DNA from: Rhytidiadelphus loreus
Lineage: Eukaryota > Streptophyta > Bryopsida > Hypnales > Hylocomiaceae
Assembly: GCA_947034895.1 (NCBI GenBank)
Contig: OX344764.1
Span: forward strand, 35,652,935 to 35,716,934
Reading direction: 5' to 3'
DNA: 64,000 nt
The translations under genes were made by a program, and so were the position numbers. The notes under the pieces were generated by a model, which ran no database searches, was not told the DNA's origin, and saw nothing but the letters and a program-made list of their open reading frames with translations. Numbering within the stretch: position 1 is the stretch's first letter; every line of letters begins with the position of its first letter. Shown piece by piece: positions 12,931 to 25,099 of this stretch.

Positions 12931-13589
12931 ATCCGTATTCGTATTGATATTTGGACGGCTCAAATTAATTTTCACAAAATCAACCGCTTGTGATTTTTTG
13001 AGAAATCAACTTTGATTTCGAAAGCAAACATTTTTACAAAACAAACAATCAACAGCCTTTAAATTTTTTGAAAAAGAGAGAAGGCAACTAATACAAACCA
13101 GAGGTGATAGCCTCTTTTCATTGGATTGTAAGTTATATGGATATAGACGTCCACCACATTTGATCTACTCAACCATGCACACATCCTCAAAGGTCATTGT
13201 GATCATTTATTTTTATTTATTTTTAATTTTTTATCCTTTGTAATAACATTTGGTAAATATTTCTAACCCTTTTAGACTTAATTGTCTATTTTAAAGTTAT
13301 TTCCTATTCATATATATTCCTAGGTACAAAATATCCTTTGTTATCCTAAATAGACTAAATATAGGTTTTTTAATACAAATTTTCTAACTTCATAGCCCCC
13401 TACTTAGTCCATTGACTTCTCCATCAATGATAGTTGGGTCTCTTGTTCCGGTCTTGATCTTATTGGTGAATTTGCTTTGAAAGTACTTTGTCCAATGCTT
13501 TCTTGAAGAATCATGTTTTAGATATATTGAGTGTAGAAGGGAAGAATATGAAATTGTACAAAAAGATTATATAAAATCATATCTAATAT
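12931..13589. other. Gene-free interval
   Basis: This is the right flank of the minisatellite repeat followed by AT-rich sequence. I see no open frame worth calling and no recognisable repeat. Confidence 0.4.
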
Positions 13590-14640
13590 CATACAAAGTG
13601 TTTGATGAATAGCCTAGATGAAGTCAATAATAAGAAAGAAAATTTAATACAACAACTTTATGATATTAGAGTGAAAATTGATTATAATGATAAACAACGA
13701 GTAAAATTGTCTAAAGAAAATGATTCTTTGCATACTTTTCTAGTCACTATAAAATAAGAACATGAGATTTTTTGTGCTAAAGTTTCATCTTTAAAGAAGA
13801 TTGTATTTGACCCATGGCTAATTAAAAAGATAATGAGCACAAAATTGAGATTGATACAATCAAGGGAAAGTGGTCTATTGTATTGATAGACTTTGATATT
13901 GTTTCAAGAGATAAGGAGAATCTTTTTGCCTTAAAGGTGATCTTACAACAAAAGATTCAAGAGCTTGAAGTAAAAATACAAGTGCAATATGAAAAAAAAA
14001 CTATACTTGATAAAGAAATTACTATATTGATGCAACAATAAAAGATTCTTAATATAAAGAATGAAAATTTTATTTTAGAATTTGCATCACTAATAGAAGA
14101 CAAAAGGTTTCTTTTTAAAAAATTAGAAAGTTATATGAATGTAGAGATTTTACCGTTCAAAAGTAAGCTATTCAATGCATTGATCAAAATGAGAGGGATT
14201 AAGCATTTGCTAACTTTCTTGAAGCTGAACTAAAAAAATTCAAAACAATAATAAATTCTTGTAATAATCAACAAATTAATTTTGTTAATGAAAATGTCCT
14301 ATTGGTACAAGAAAATCCTTCCTTGAAGCAACAATATAAAACTTCTCAATGTTAGTAACTAATACTAAAGCTCAAGGTGAGAGTATAAAACTTGATACTT
14401 ATTTATTAATAAAGGAATGTTTGACATTCATAGAAGTGTTTGAAAATCAAGAGGTGACTAATGTTGAAAGAAAAGTAGATTCTTTGAAAGAACTACATAC
14501 TATTTTAGCTGAGGAAAATCAACATGTTGTTCAAGAATCAATGACTATGACTATGATGAAAAAATATATATCACCAGTTTATGAAGTTTTGATTTCAAAA
14601 TTAAAAAATATTTTGCATGCTTTCCATCATTAAAAGATGA
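13590..14640 (+). pseudogene. Decayed coiled-coil coding region
   Basis: Successive plus-strand frames read as lysine/glutamate/leucine-rich helices: about 13616-13850, then after a frameshift 13850-14230, then about 14217-14345, then 14349-14633. Stops and frameshifts interrupt the reading, so it cannot make one protein now. The composition (KENDSLH, KIQELEVKIQ, LEAELKKF) is typical of long coiled coils. Such coils follow the gag domain in some plant Ty1/copia elements, which is my best guess, but a host-gene fragment cannot be excluded. No zinc knuckle or integrase is visible nearby. Confidence 0.4.
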
Positions 14641-14733
14641 ATAAACTTACTCTTCTTCAAATGTTAAAATATCAACCTACAATAGAAAAAAATCAATATG
14701 AGACTACAACTATGAAGGAAGATGAAACAAATG

Positions 14734-15014
14734 CATTAGAAGAGATTTCGGGCAAAGGGAAGGCCGTTTTAGGCCTATTCCCTAGCTGTGAACCAAATGT
14801 ATGCAGTCAGAATAAAAAATAATTAAAAAATAATTAAAAATATATCTTTAATATTTAAATTATATATTAAAAAAAATTAAAATTTTAAAAATTAAAATTA
14901 AAATCTGATGTGGCCAAACTTCAGCCGCATCAAACTGCGCATGTGGCTGAATTCACAAAGTTACGAAACTCAAGGAACTTGCGGCCATCTACACCAGCTA
15001 AATTTTTTCTAATG
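14734..15014. mobile_element. CATTAG-end MITE, copy 1
   Basis: It begins CATTAGAAGAGATTT and ends TTTTTTCTAATG. The 281-bp body has an AT-only core flanked by more GC-rich blocks, one containing GATGTGGC and CGGCCATC. The same plan recurs at 16803, 24719, 25585, 26921 and 42467. There is no coding capacity. Confidence 0.7.
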
Positions 15015-15596
15015 GTTTAGAAGTATCTTCTACACACAAATTTAGAAAGGCTACATTGCTTAATATAATGAAGAAAAATTGCACCAAGCTTTATATATTA
15101 CTATTATTTCTTGAAAAAGATAAAAATGAATTGATAAAAAAATTGGGTCAAAATATATAAAAGTTGACAAAACCAAAGAATATGGGACTCTAGTGGATGG
15201 CATCATTTTTATCATTGGGATTTTATGAGGTTAATTGAGTAAAGTGATTGTGGAAAAGTAGAGGACTGAAACTTTTTGTTGATATATTTCTATAAATATT
15301 TTTCTTTATTGTTAAATTTACTCTATTGGTTTTTGAAAGGAAAGTTTGTTTAATTCTAATGTAAGAATAATACCTCTTTAATAAAAGAGTGATTTGTCAA
15401 CATATTAATAAATTTCCATTTAGAAAAATGGTCTTTCAAGAATAAGTTCAGAATTGAATCTAAATAAATTTAAGAAGTGGGTGGACAAGATATAGAGTGT
15501 ATTTAATAATAAAGTAGTAGCCTAATTAATTTTCCTTCTATTGAATCTAATAGTCAATATAGATGAAATAGTCAATATAGTGTAGAAATTGAATTA
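15015..15596. other. Gene-free AT-rich interval
   Basis: I see no gene and no clear repeat, only AT-rich sequence with stops in every frame. Confidence 0.4.
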
Positions 15597-16279
15597 TTAA
15601 CACCTACAATTCCATAACTATATTTTCAGTGAAAACGCTCAAAAATTGTCATTTTTAGTACAAATATTAAATTTTTGAAAAAAAAACTTTTTTTGACACA
15701 TATAACTGTAGGATCTTGTAGAATGATGACTTGAGAATATGTGGTAAAAATTTCAAAAATTTCCACCATGTGGATTGCGAGATATTAGCATTTAAATTCA
15801 GTGAAATCATTTTTGGGGCCCTGCAAAAAACAGGGCAGCTGCACTTCACAAGCTCACTTTTCTATGAAAAATGATCCAAAATGGTGGTGATTCTTTGGAT
15901 TATTTTTCCTAATCAAGTTGGCCAAGTGCTTGAAAATTTTTAGATCATTTGGAATTGTACAAGATATAGAAAAAAAATAGTAAGTAGGTAGTAGTAGTAG
16001 AAAATTATTCAAAATACTAAATTGTTAACAATTTAATTATGGAATTGAAAATGCCAATCCCAATGGTTGCAATGTTGTAATAAACAATATACATACCATG
16101 ATATTATTCTTTTCAAAAATATTGAAAATTGGGTAAGATAAAGGATTTTAGAGTTTAATTTAGAGCAAGGAATCCATATGTGCCCGCAAACAAAAATATG
16201 GAAATCTCTAGTCACACTCACCTGCCCAAATTTTCTATATAGCCCCAAAACGCAACTTAATTGGTCCTTTAGGGGTTAA
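15597..16279 (-). mobile_element. TTAA/CCCC-ended element, inverted copy
   Basis: It is bounded by TTAACACCTACA at the left and TTTAGGGGTTAA at the right. Its minus strand aligns along most of its length with 47662-48586. Shared text includes a block reading as CAACCATTGGGATTGGC, a TTGTTAACAATTTA block, a TTGTACAATTCCAAATG block, and a GTGAGCTTGTG block. The copy is 683 bp against 925 bp, so it carries deletions. No transposase is encoded, so it is non-autonomous. Confidence 0.65.
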
Positions 16280-16449
16280 ACTGACCACGAAAGATGTCTA
16301 AAAGAACATATAAACTATCTCTAGTGATTACAGAGTAGCCTGTGTTTAGTCGTCCCCCTAGAAGACCAAAGAAATCAAAAACTATGACCCTTTGATTCAT
16401 TTAAAAAAAAATTCCACCCCCCTTCCAAGAAAAATCAATAGCCATCAAA

Positions 16450-16660
16450 TGCACATACAAAATATGATATAAATATGAATACAAATACGATACAGCCATA
16501 GGTGACTAGATATGGATACGACAGTATGGGATTATCCCATATTGATTGTTTGCAATCTCACCCTCCCAAAATTATAAGGGGGGAGGGGGGGGATTTATAA
16601 AATTTTATTTTTAAAAAACTTTTGCACCCTCCCAAAATTATAAGAGGGGGTGCGGTGGGG
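16450..16660 (-). repeat. Short relative of the minisatellite-bearing repeat
   Basis: Read on the minus strand, this region contains CAAACAATATGGGATA followed by TCGTATTTGTATTCATA text. This matches the left flank and first units of the repeat at 12300-12930 but with only a few units. A direct duplication of CACCCTCCCAAAATTATAAG lies at about 16559 and 16624. The difference in unit number points to array expansion or contraction inside a dispersed element. Confidence 0.55.
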
Positions 16661-16802
16661 ATAACTTTTACACTATTCACTCTAAAGACAGAGTACTACT
16701 ATAGTCTAACTATAGTTAAACTAAATCTAAAGGAATTAGAATTAGAATCTCCAATAACATTGACAAATAGCCATAGTCAATCAACCAAGAAGATGTAATT
16801 CT

Positions 16803-17116
16803 CATTAGATGAGATTGGGGGGGGGGGCTGGAGGGCCGTTTCGGGCTTGTTCCCAACTCCATTCCCCCCGGTCTTCTTGAACTCCGGTGTCAAATTTATT
16901 TTTTTTCAAAAAAATAAAAAAAATAAAAATTTAAGTCCTTAAAATGAGAAACAAAGTTTTCATTTTATTTTTTTATTTTACTTTTTCTGAAAAAACTGAC
17001 ATGGCAGTCTCTCAGCCAGGTCAGCGAAGGCGAGTTTCAGCAGGTTTTGGCGGGTTTCAAGTGGGGTTCGAGTTGGGAACTCGCAGCCCTCCACAACGGC
17101 CAAAATCTATGTAATG
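16803..17116. mobile_element. CATTAG-end MITE, copy 2
   Basis: It starts CATTAGATGAGATT and ends AATCTATGTAATG, 314 bp. An AT-rich core (about 16890-16985) is flanked by GC-rich blocks, including GGCCGTTTCGGGC on the left and GGTCAGCG plus CTCGCAGCC on the right. It has the same plan as the other five copies but with more diverged termini. Confidence 0.6.
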
Positions 17117-20100
17117 GAAAAGAAAAAAAAATGAGACTATACTAAATTAAAAAAAAATTAAATAGTTCAAGTGAATTTAGTCATCTTTTCTAATAGTTTC
17201 AACTTGTCAATCTTCAAAATAATATTTTTCTAATTTTTCTTTCATTTAGTCTGATATACTTTAATGATGATAATTTGAATCTAAGTAGAGTTACGAGGAG
17301 AAGAAAGAGAAGAAAAAAATTAAATAATTTAGTTTGAATTGCTCTTAGTTATTAAATTTTATATTTTCAAAGATTTTTTTTTCAATATCAAGCATGATTA
17401 GAATAAATAAATAGATAAATAATAGCCCAATAAAAATTTTAAGTTCAAGACTCCAATTGAAAAATAGTCAATAATGATTCTAGTCCTTTTAAGTCTAATA
17501 GACAATGAAAATAATTTAAGTTTAAATTCATAAAAGTCATGTTGTCTAATGAATCTCACCAATTTAGAGTTGTGTCAATTAAAAATGTATGTTCAAATTT
17601 TTTTTACTTGTTATAACATGTACTAATAGAAAGTTACAAGCAAATAGACTAAGAGTTGAAGTATCTCTTAATCTACATTAAAAGTGTCAATTTTTCTATG
17701 ATAGTTTATTCTTAGAATCTAGTTGTTTTGCTAAAATTGTGAATTTTTTTAAGTCTATATCCAAAGAATTCCTTTGGACACATTAATTGATAGAAATAAA
17801 CATGTTTGATTGTCAAATTATATTAGGATTTTTAGAATCCTTCCTAATAACATAATTAATTCCTTTTTGAATAACAAATTGAGTTGAAACTTGTAGAATG
17901 GTCCCCTTCTTTCTAGTCCTTCTCTAATCTAATTGACAAAGACAAGTTGCCTACAAACTCTAGCGTGATGTGTTTGGGGAGATTTTGGATATAGATAGAG
18001 GACAAACTCTCACAACAAATGATTTTGAGTAGATTTGGGAGATGGAAGGCACAACAGAGAACCAATAGAATTTTTTTTGTGAAGTCTGGTGTGTGGTGAC
18101 TTAAAATTCTCACCTCTATTTTATCCAATTGTTGATGTGGACACTTGCGTGTTATTATATTATATTGGACTAGAAAAACAATTGCATCATTAGCAACAAA
18201 TTGATCACGCTAAGAAGGAAATACAAAGAGTACAAATTGTCAACCACCATTTGACAATTTGTCCAAAAGGAGTAATGCACTATTTTAGACTAATTGTCAT
18301 TAGGATTCAAAAAGGTGCAATTAAGTTTGGATTCAGAGGAAGACCAATTGTCTAGTAGTTTGGGAAACAAATGGGTGTCTTTCTGGAGGATATAGTGTGT
18401 CAATTTTGAAGTTTTGCCTCCTCTATTCTATTGTTGTAGATTTTTTGTGAGCGAGTTTGTAAATCAAATTGTTAAATTCTTGTAAAATGAATTCCTTCAA
18501 TAATATAATTTGTCTTTAAACAATTTATTGTATAGTATATTGTTCCTTGTGATTCTTGAGTGAGATGTGTGATAAATCTAATGACTAGATTTTTGGTCAT
18601 ATGTTTAGCAACAAATTGTCTGTTGTATTGCCTTGTTGGTTTGTAGGTGTGATGGTGCATTGTTTGAATTGTTTCATTTGCTTTTAAAATTGTAGGTTGG
18701 TAGAAGTTTGTCAATCTGTAAATTCAAAATTTTATTAGTTCTTATATTTGTGCACCATTGAAATTTTGTATGAATAAATACCTTGAATTTAAAGAGAAAA
18801 TTGATAACCATTTATGGTAGAGTAAAAATTGTTGAGTGAACATGTAGGTGAGTTGGCAATCGTAGTGGTAGTGTTGGATAATGCATGGAAGGAGCACTGA
18901 ATTGTTGGAGTTCATAAGTTGTGTGTGTTTTAATTGATTTGTTTGATTGAATCTTGCAAGTTGTCGCAAAATGTGATAAATTGAAGTGATTTAGTGCATG
19001 AATTGGTGATTGTGATGTCTATTGTGTGGATGAGAGATGGATTGTTGTGTATTAAGTGATTGTGAATTGGGCAAATTAATTAACCCATGTATTAACCCAT
19101 ATATTGGCTTTTGGAAGTCCACAACAAATGAATTCATTCAAAGATTGATATTGTAAATGGAGTTAATTTTATTGTTTGTCTTGGATAATTTGTCCAATTG
19201 TCATTACTAGATATAAGAAGAGATAATGTGTTATGGTTGAGATTAGGGATGATGTTGGTTGATTGACCTGTAGAAAATCTCTAAAGTCATTGACAAGATG
19301 AGTATGTTCAAGTTTGTATTGAAATATGGTCCTATTATGTATCTGTATCGTGACCTTGAGTGATTATTTTGAGGACTAATTACTTTGGAGAAAATCAAGA
19401 ATGGAAAACAATTCGAATGTGTGAGTGTGTCTTTTAGGCAATAATAAAGCTTGACAACTTGTCCTAGAAGAAATTTGGAGCCAAAGACTAGAAATTGGAG
19501 GTTGAAGAAAGTGAAACAAAAGTAATTGGTCAAGTAGCAAGAAGGCTAGACAAATTGTCTTGAAGGGAATCCTACAGAATCAAGGGAAATTTGGAAGTTG
19601 GGAAGGAAGAGCATGATTAGTTGGATGAAATGATGAAGCACTAAGGCAAGAGATGAGTTTTAAAGTGATTATTTGTGTATATTTTGGTTGAATTAACTTA
19701 TGAATTTGTAAGTGGTAAGTGTTGGAATGTGTATGGTTGGATCATATGATTACTTGTTGTTATAAACTTGTACTATAATAGAAGATTTGTCTAGAATTTA
19801 TGGAATTATAAGGAATGATAGCATTTGATATTTTATGAACAACTAGAAGAAAGAAATTGTATAGTATATAAATAACTAGTGAGATTCTCAACATACATGA
19901 CTTGGGAAAGTAACCTTGTAATATTTTGATTTTGTATTTGTAATTGCATTGTGGATAAGTTGTCATTAATTTGTGTAAGTACTTAGGGAGATGGAGATCT
20001 AGAATTTACCAATATTTCTAATTTTAAGTTTGGTTGTATATAGTGTGTTGGTTGTAGACTCGGGCAAAACGCCCCCTATAACCAATTGTCAAGCAATATG

Positions 20101-20539
20101 TAAATTAATTGTGTAGAATCGGTGTGAATAGGAATGGTTTTTCCTATTTGAGTTAATCTTTGGGAGAAAAAAACTAATGATAATGCCATGAATTTAGGTT
20201 CTTGACTATTAGATAGTTCATTAATCATATGTGATTGACAAGATAAATGCTAGCAATAAGTTACTCACCAATTGTTGTGATCTTACAAAGGATGATGATT
20301 TTTATAGTTTTGTATTTTCACAATCATGCCTTGCATTAGATAGTGAAAAATTGTCATAGGACTAGGACCGATTTGTTAATCATCCTAAAATAGTAATTAA
20401 GCTAAATAAATAGTGAAAAAACAAATTGCTAAAGATAAATATCATCACTATTAATTAAAAAATTGTATATAAATATTATCTTGGTGCAATGGTTAGGTCA
20501 ATAGTGCATTTTGCATGACAAATTGTGGTCTCACCTTGA
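17117..20539. other. Gene-free region rich in CAAATTGTC-type words
   Basis: No gene is visible; open frames are below 100 codons and lack domains. The palindrome-related words ACAAATTGTC, GACAATTTGTC and CCAATTGTC occur again and again (about 18232, 18251, 18288, 18340, 18610, 19190, 19549, 20083, 20518 and 20538). Because the end of this stretch joins the shared 3' block at 20540-20814, much of it may be a diverged third copy of the LTR-like repeat. Confidence 0.4.
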
Positions 20540-20814
20540 CAAATTGTCTAAAATGAGCCTCTACTAAGTAGGATCGAGACAACACTCATGCATTCATAGC
20601 ATCAATAACGGATTGGCAACTAAATTTTACCTTTGGAAATAAAAGTGGAAACAAATTGTTGTTACTATTTGTGAAATTTTATATTAATTGTGTATACATC
20701 CCATGTTATCCTATGTTACAAGTGACTTTAGCCACAACACATTAGACTATTTGACCATTCACTAGATTTTAAATCCCTATACAATAATCCTGGATTTTTG
20801 AAATCTAGACTACA
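20540..20814 (+). repeat. LTR-like repeat, copy C (3' block only recognisable)
   Basis: The block GGCAACTAAATTTTACCTTTG, followed by AAGTGACTTTAGCCACAA, AGACTATTTGACCATTC and AATCCCTATACAATA, matches the 3' parts of copies A (about 8210-8455) and B (about 35390-35590). It ends in CTAGACTACA, as the others end in CTAG-TACA text. Upstream similarity is lost or too diverged to see. Confidence 0.5.
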
Positions 20815-21867
20815 ATGGCAAATGGAAAAAAAAAATTGACAAATTTGAAGATAACATTGAGAAAGTTGATCAAGCCTCAAAACATTCATGAAAATTGGAT
20901 CAATTTCAAAAAATACTATTAACCATTAGTAAAGGAACCAAATGGCGATCAAGCATGAAAATTTGATAAAGCTTAAAAAATATGTACAAGATTGCTGGAA
21001 CATGATGATGACATCCAAAAAGCTCTTAAACAAATTGATTAAGAACAAGTTCACTAGGTAGATTGTCATTTAAAAAAATGTTCCAAATGTGATCAACGAG
21101 GGCGTCAATTGGCTAAGTTAGGGGGCTATGTATCTTCCTTTTATTGAAAACTTTAACAATTTGTCTTTCAATGTGAATAGTTGTAGGGAAGTTGTCTTGA
21201 TTCAATTTTGAAACGTCAATTAGATTTCATTTTCATTTTAATATAAAAAGGACTAATAGTCAAATAAAAAAAGTGGTAGAAAAAGACAAATGGATGAATA
21301 GACTTGAGAAGTGATGAGTAACAAATAGACATAGTAGTTATTGGATTTTAGATTGTACAATCACCATAAACTTAGAGTATAGGTCTACTAGTCTTTCATA
21401 TTTTTTTTGAACATATAGTGATTATTGTCTTCATTGTCTAATTTTTATACTTTCCTTCAATGTAAGTTTACTTTGTAACAATTTGTTGTATGATAATTTG
21501 TGTATTCTTGTGAGCAAACATTTAGCTAGTAATTGGCTTTATAATTTATAATTTATTGATTATCTTTCCTGTTCCATTACAAAATTTCTTGTGAATGAAC
21601 ATTTGCTACTACACTATAATAAAATTGACAATCCCATTGGAGGATTATTTTTTGATGTAACATGCACACATCACAACAAAGAACATATTGTCCTCTGAGT
21701 TCTCTAAGTAGCTAATTGGATTCAATTCTCCAGGGAGGGAGGAGCCTCAAGTGGTTATTTCCAATTCTATTTCTCTATCATTTGCATTGAATGAAGTCTA
21801 CTCCACCCATCTCACATATGGTAATGTCTTCTACAAAAAGAAAACTCTCTACACTTCTCCTCCACAT
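20815..21867. other. Gene-free interval
   Basis: AT-rich sequence with scattered ACAATTTGTC words and no readable gene. Confidence 0.35.
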
Positions 21868-22700
21868 TCATTGCAGTGTAAGTATGTGACTTGTTTGATA
21901 AGGCTTATCCTTGACAAACCTCATGTTCATGGATTTGATTTCCATTTCCATTTGCAAGACCAACTTCTTTGCTACTTTTGGACTTACAAATGAGTGGATT
22001 GGCTTTGTATCCAACAAGAAGGAAACATTATGTTGGCCAATGGCTTCTAGGAAGAATAACAAGCTTGGCCTTAGTTTGATTTTACTTGCTTTAGCAACAA
22101 AGTCCCTATGAAGCAAATGCTTTGAGTATTTACCTTAGGTTTGGTACAACCGCTTACCATGTGGCCCTTTTTGCCATAGTTGAAATATGTTATTGGACTT
22201 GAATTTAGCTTAGGCTTATCATCACCTCATGGTATTCCTTTGGCATGACCACGTTTGCCTTGCATGATTGCCCTCCATCTTACTCATCATTCTATTTCTG
22301 TCAAATACATTTCCTTCATTATTGGGACCTTCGTCGTCACCAATCTTTTTAGCAAGCTTCAATAGCTTGGCATAAGTCTCATGCAACCTTGATATTAGAA
22401 ACAATGCTCACTCCAATCAACTTTGGAGTTTGTTGAAGAAGATAATTTTCTTGTCCAATTCATCTAACTAAGGAAGCACACTAGGTTTTACATTGAATTC
22501 TTACACATATTTCCTAAAAGTGTCACTTTGTTTCAATTGAATCAGTGTTAATCCAATGCAAATGTTTTGGTATTCCAAGGTAGACCAATTACTTAATTAG
22601 TAGTTCTTTAAAGTTAGTCCAATCAAGATTTCCACCAATTTTCTATTTTTGTCTCTATATTAGATCCACCCTTTCAAAGTATATTCCTTCAAGAAAATCA
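21868..22700 (-). pseudogene. Ty3/gypsy-like gag-protease remnant
   Basis: On the minus strand, from 22700 down, the frames read a gag-like stretch, then a zinc-knuckle-like motif at about 22190-22145 (YFNYGKKGHMVSGC, where tyrosines stand in place of the first two zinc-binding cysteines), then a protease-like segment at about 22045-21930 with LLDTKPIHSFVSPKVAKKL. That segment resembles the retropepsin pattern D-S/T-G...HNF-S-K-A, but the glycine of the catalytic triplet is replaced by lysine. Stops and frame changes interrupt it, and no reverse transcriptase follows. It is a dead fragment. Confidence 0.6.
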
Positions 22701-22981
22701 CCACAATGGTAACCTTTGTTAAAATAGGAGATTCAAATGAAAGTAGATAATGAGACATTTATCAATAGAATAATTATCATAGAAAATTTTTCAAGTAGCT
22801 AAAAGGTATGTGAGATGAATGAGGATGATTGTTTACAAAATAGTGTAACTCTTCTTATAGTATAAAAATAGTTGTGAACTTGTAACAAAGATACTTATTA
22901 ACATTTCTTATGAATAAAAATAGGTTCAGTGAAATTTCTTTCTCTCAAACATGGTATGTGTGTCTTTTCCAAATTCTAAGA

Positions 22982-22994
22982 TGGTATCAAAGCC
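22982..22994 (+). promoter_or_regulatory. Probable retrotransposon primer-binding site
   Basis: TGGTATCAAAGCC matches the usual plant primer-binding sequence complementary to the initiator methionine tRNA (TGGTATCAGAGC) with one change. It lies just upstream of the copia-like gag remnant, where such a site belongs. The sequence before it would then be the 3' end of a left LTR, whose start I cannot locate. Confidence 0.5.
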
Positions 22995-23019
22995 AAACTG
23001 AATTGTAGAAATCTTGTGA

Positions 23020-24000
23020 CATGTCTAAATTAGACTTGAATGAAAATGTTGCAATGATGGAAAGGACAAGAAATTCATTATCTTGGTCACACTAAAAGCT
23101 CAAAATGATCTTAAAGAAGAAAAGTTAAGAGCTTATACATTGCTTAATGCAAATGCTTCAATTGACAATGAATCTTCAAGTCTCTCCTTACGAATTATGT
23201 CACTTCAATAAACTAGATCGGGAAAATCATTTAATATGGAGAACTCAAATAACTTTCACTCTTAGGAAGGAAAAGTTATGGTCTATTGTAGATGGAAGTG
23301 AAATAAAACCAGTGGCTCCTACGGAAGTAAATTTTGCTACTTTTTCTGAAACTAGGTTGGGGAGTATTGTTAATTGGGAGGACAAATAGGTTTCTATCCT
23401 AACAATATTGGTTAATAGTGTAAAGAATTCATGTCTTCATCACATTATTAGAGTTGTAACAACCAAAGAATTCTAGGATGAATTGCAAGCAATATATCAA
23501 GTGAGCAACATCTCAAATAGAATTTATTTGAGAAGAAAGTTCATCAAATTAAAGATGGATGATGATAAAAGAACTATTGAACATATTCATATGTTTATAT
23601 TAGTTCTTAATGAATTGATTGCCATTGGTGTAACAATTCAAGATGATGAACAATTTGAAACATTTTTTGGAAGTATTTCACATTCATATCAATAATGTGG
23701 TTAATGACTTAATCAAATGCAATGTCAAAATTATTACAAGAAGAATTAAGAATTAAGTTGGATGGTTATGTATTTGATGAATCATCATCAAGTATTTTTT
23801 GGACTAAAAAGAGGTTCAAATTTCAAAAGATGAAAGGTGTAAACACTCATAAAAGAAACAAAACACCACCCAACAAGTCCAATCACAATAAAAACATGAA
23901 AAAAGTAAAATGTTTTAATTGTAATCAATATGGTCACTTTGCAAAAGATTGTACAAATCCTAAACAACAAAAGAAATCAAGTGGGTACAAATTGAATATG
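23020..24000 (+). pseudogene. Ty1/copia-like gag remnant
   Basis: One plus-strand frame runs through FNKLDRENHLIWRTQI...LWSIVDG, the N-terminal copia gag signature. It continues past in-frame TAG stops at 23387 and 23474, the second where the family has tryptophan before DELQ, into the RIYLRRKF-IKLKMDDDKRTIEH segment of the UBN2-type gag domain. After a stop at 23693 and a frame change it ends in a complete CCHC zinc knuckle, CFNCNQYGHFAKDC (about 23917-23958). The frame is broken at about 24001, where a CACTA-like terminus begins. No protease, integrase or reverse transcriptase follows. Confidence 0.75.
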
Positions 24001-24440
24001 CACTACAACAAAATCAATGTTTTATGACTACAAAATATGATTGTAGTGAGTCATAAAATCAAAAAATATGACTCATGCAGAAATCACTATAGATGATTTG
24101 CTATATGATTGGGTCCAATCATTACCAACAAGTCCCTTCAAACATGAGTCATATTTGGAGTCATATGGGTTGGGAGGTATAATTAGCTATATTTTGCCAA
24201 CGTAGAGTATATGTTGACTATCCAGGGAGGCTTGATTTTTTCTTGAACAACTCGAGTAAAGAAAAACATCCTAAGCAGCATATGACTCCCTATACTCATA
24301 TTTTGGCATGGAATATGACTGCAATGAGTCATATTTTGGTTGACGTAGCATTCAACTTTGAGTAGTCATATTTTTTGTTGATGTCAAATATGACTTTTGT
24401 GAGTCATATTTGAGGTTGACGTGTGTTAACCTTATATTAT
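24001..24440 (+). mobile_element. CACTA-like left end inserted in the copia remnant
   Basis: CACTACAACAAAAT opens here, exactly where the gag frame is lost. It is followed by many copies of GAGTCATATTT and GGTTGACGT in both orientations, as in the subterminal repeats of CACTA transposons. Related ATGACT-ATAGT text reappears at 25925-26030, so the element may run to about 26 kb with later insertions inside it. A matching right terminus (TAGTG end) was not found. Confidence 0.4.
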
Positions 24441-24718
24441 TCCATTCATAAAGAAAAAAAAGATAGGAAAAAAGGATGGAAGGAAAAGAATAATTAAAAT
24501 TTACCTAATTTAACCATTCAATAAATAATTATTAATAATTTAAAAATAACATAATAAATACAATTTAAAATAGAATATATAATACTTCAGATATAATATT
24601 GTAAAATTCTTATAAAAAGAGATTAATTAATTAGAGAGAAAAATCAAATTTTAGTATACCTTGTGATTTTGTTAGTACTTTTGGAAATTAATTAAATATA
24701 GTTTTCTATAAAGACTTG

Positions 24719-24990
24719 CATTAGAAGATGTTTGGCCTCTAGAAGCTTGTGAATTCCCGACTCTAAAATCTGTCTCAACCACGTTGAGAATTCTGCCAAT
24801 TGCGCAGTCTAAAATGGTGGAGAGAATGCCACGTCATTTTTTGAAAAAAAAAAAAAAAAAAACTTCTTTGATTTCAATTTTATTTCATATTTTTTAATTT
24901 TTTAATTTTTTTTTAAGAACTTTGACCGCAGGAACATCATTGGGAATAGGCCTAAAACATGTTGTTTTTGCCCTCAAATCCCCTCTAATG
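24719..24990. mobile_element. CATTAG-end MITE, copy 3
   Basis: It begins CATTAGAAGATG and ends CAAATCCCCTCTAATG, 272 bp. The core is poly-A/T (about 24839-24915), with GCCACGTC on its left and GACCGCAGGAAC on its right. It is inserted within the CACTA-like region. Confidence 0.75.
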
Positions 24991-25099
24991 AGTAGGATTA
25001 TACCAGAATATAAGAAATATACATCAATATACAAGAAAACACAAGTAATAGAAAAAAATAAATTTATACGTTAAAGATATTAATTTTGCAAAGGACATT

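Noticed and set aside
12362..12993. Three overlapping plus-strand open frames of 130-200 codons rich in Tyr, Ile and Cys
   Set aside because: They are the three reading frames of a stop-free 29-bp minisatellite, so their length is explained by the repeat.
17050..17085. tRNA T-arm-like GGTTCGAGT
   Set aside because: No matching acceptor stem, D-arm or anticodon loop is present, and it lies inside a MITE shoulder.
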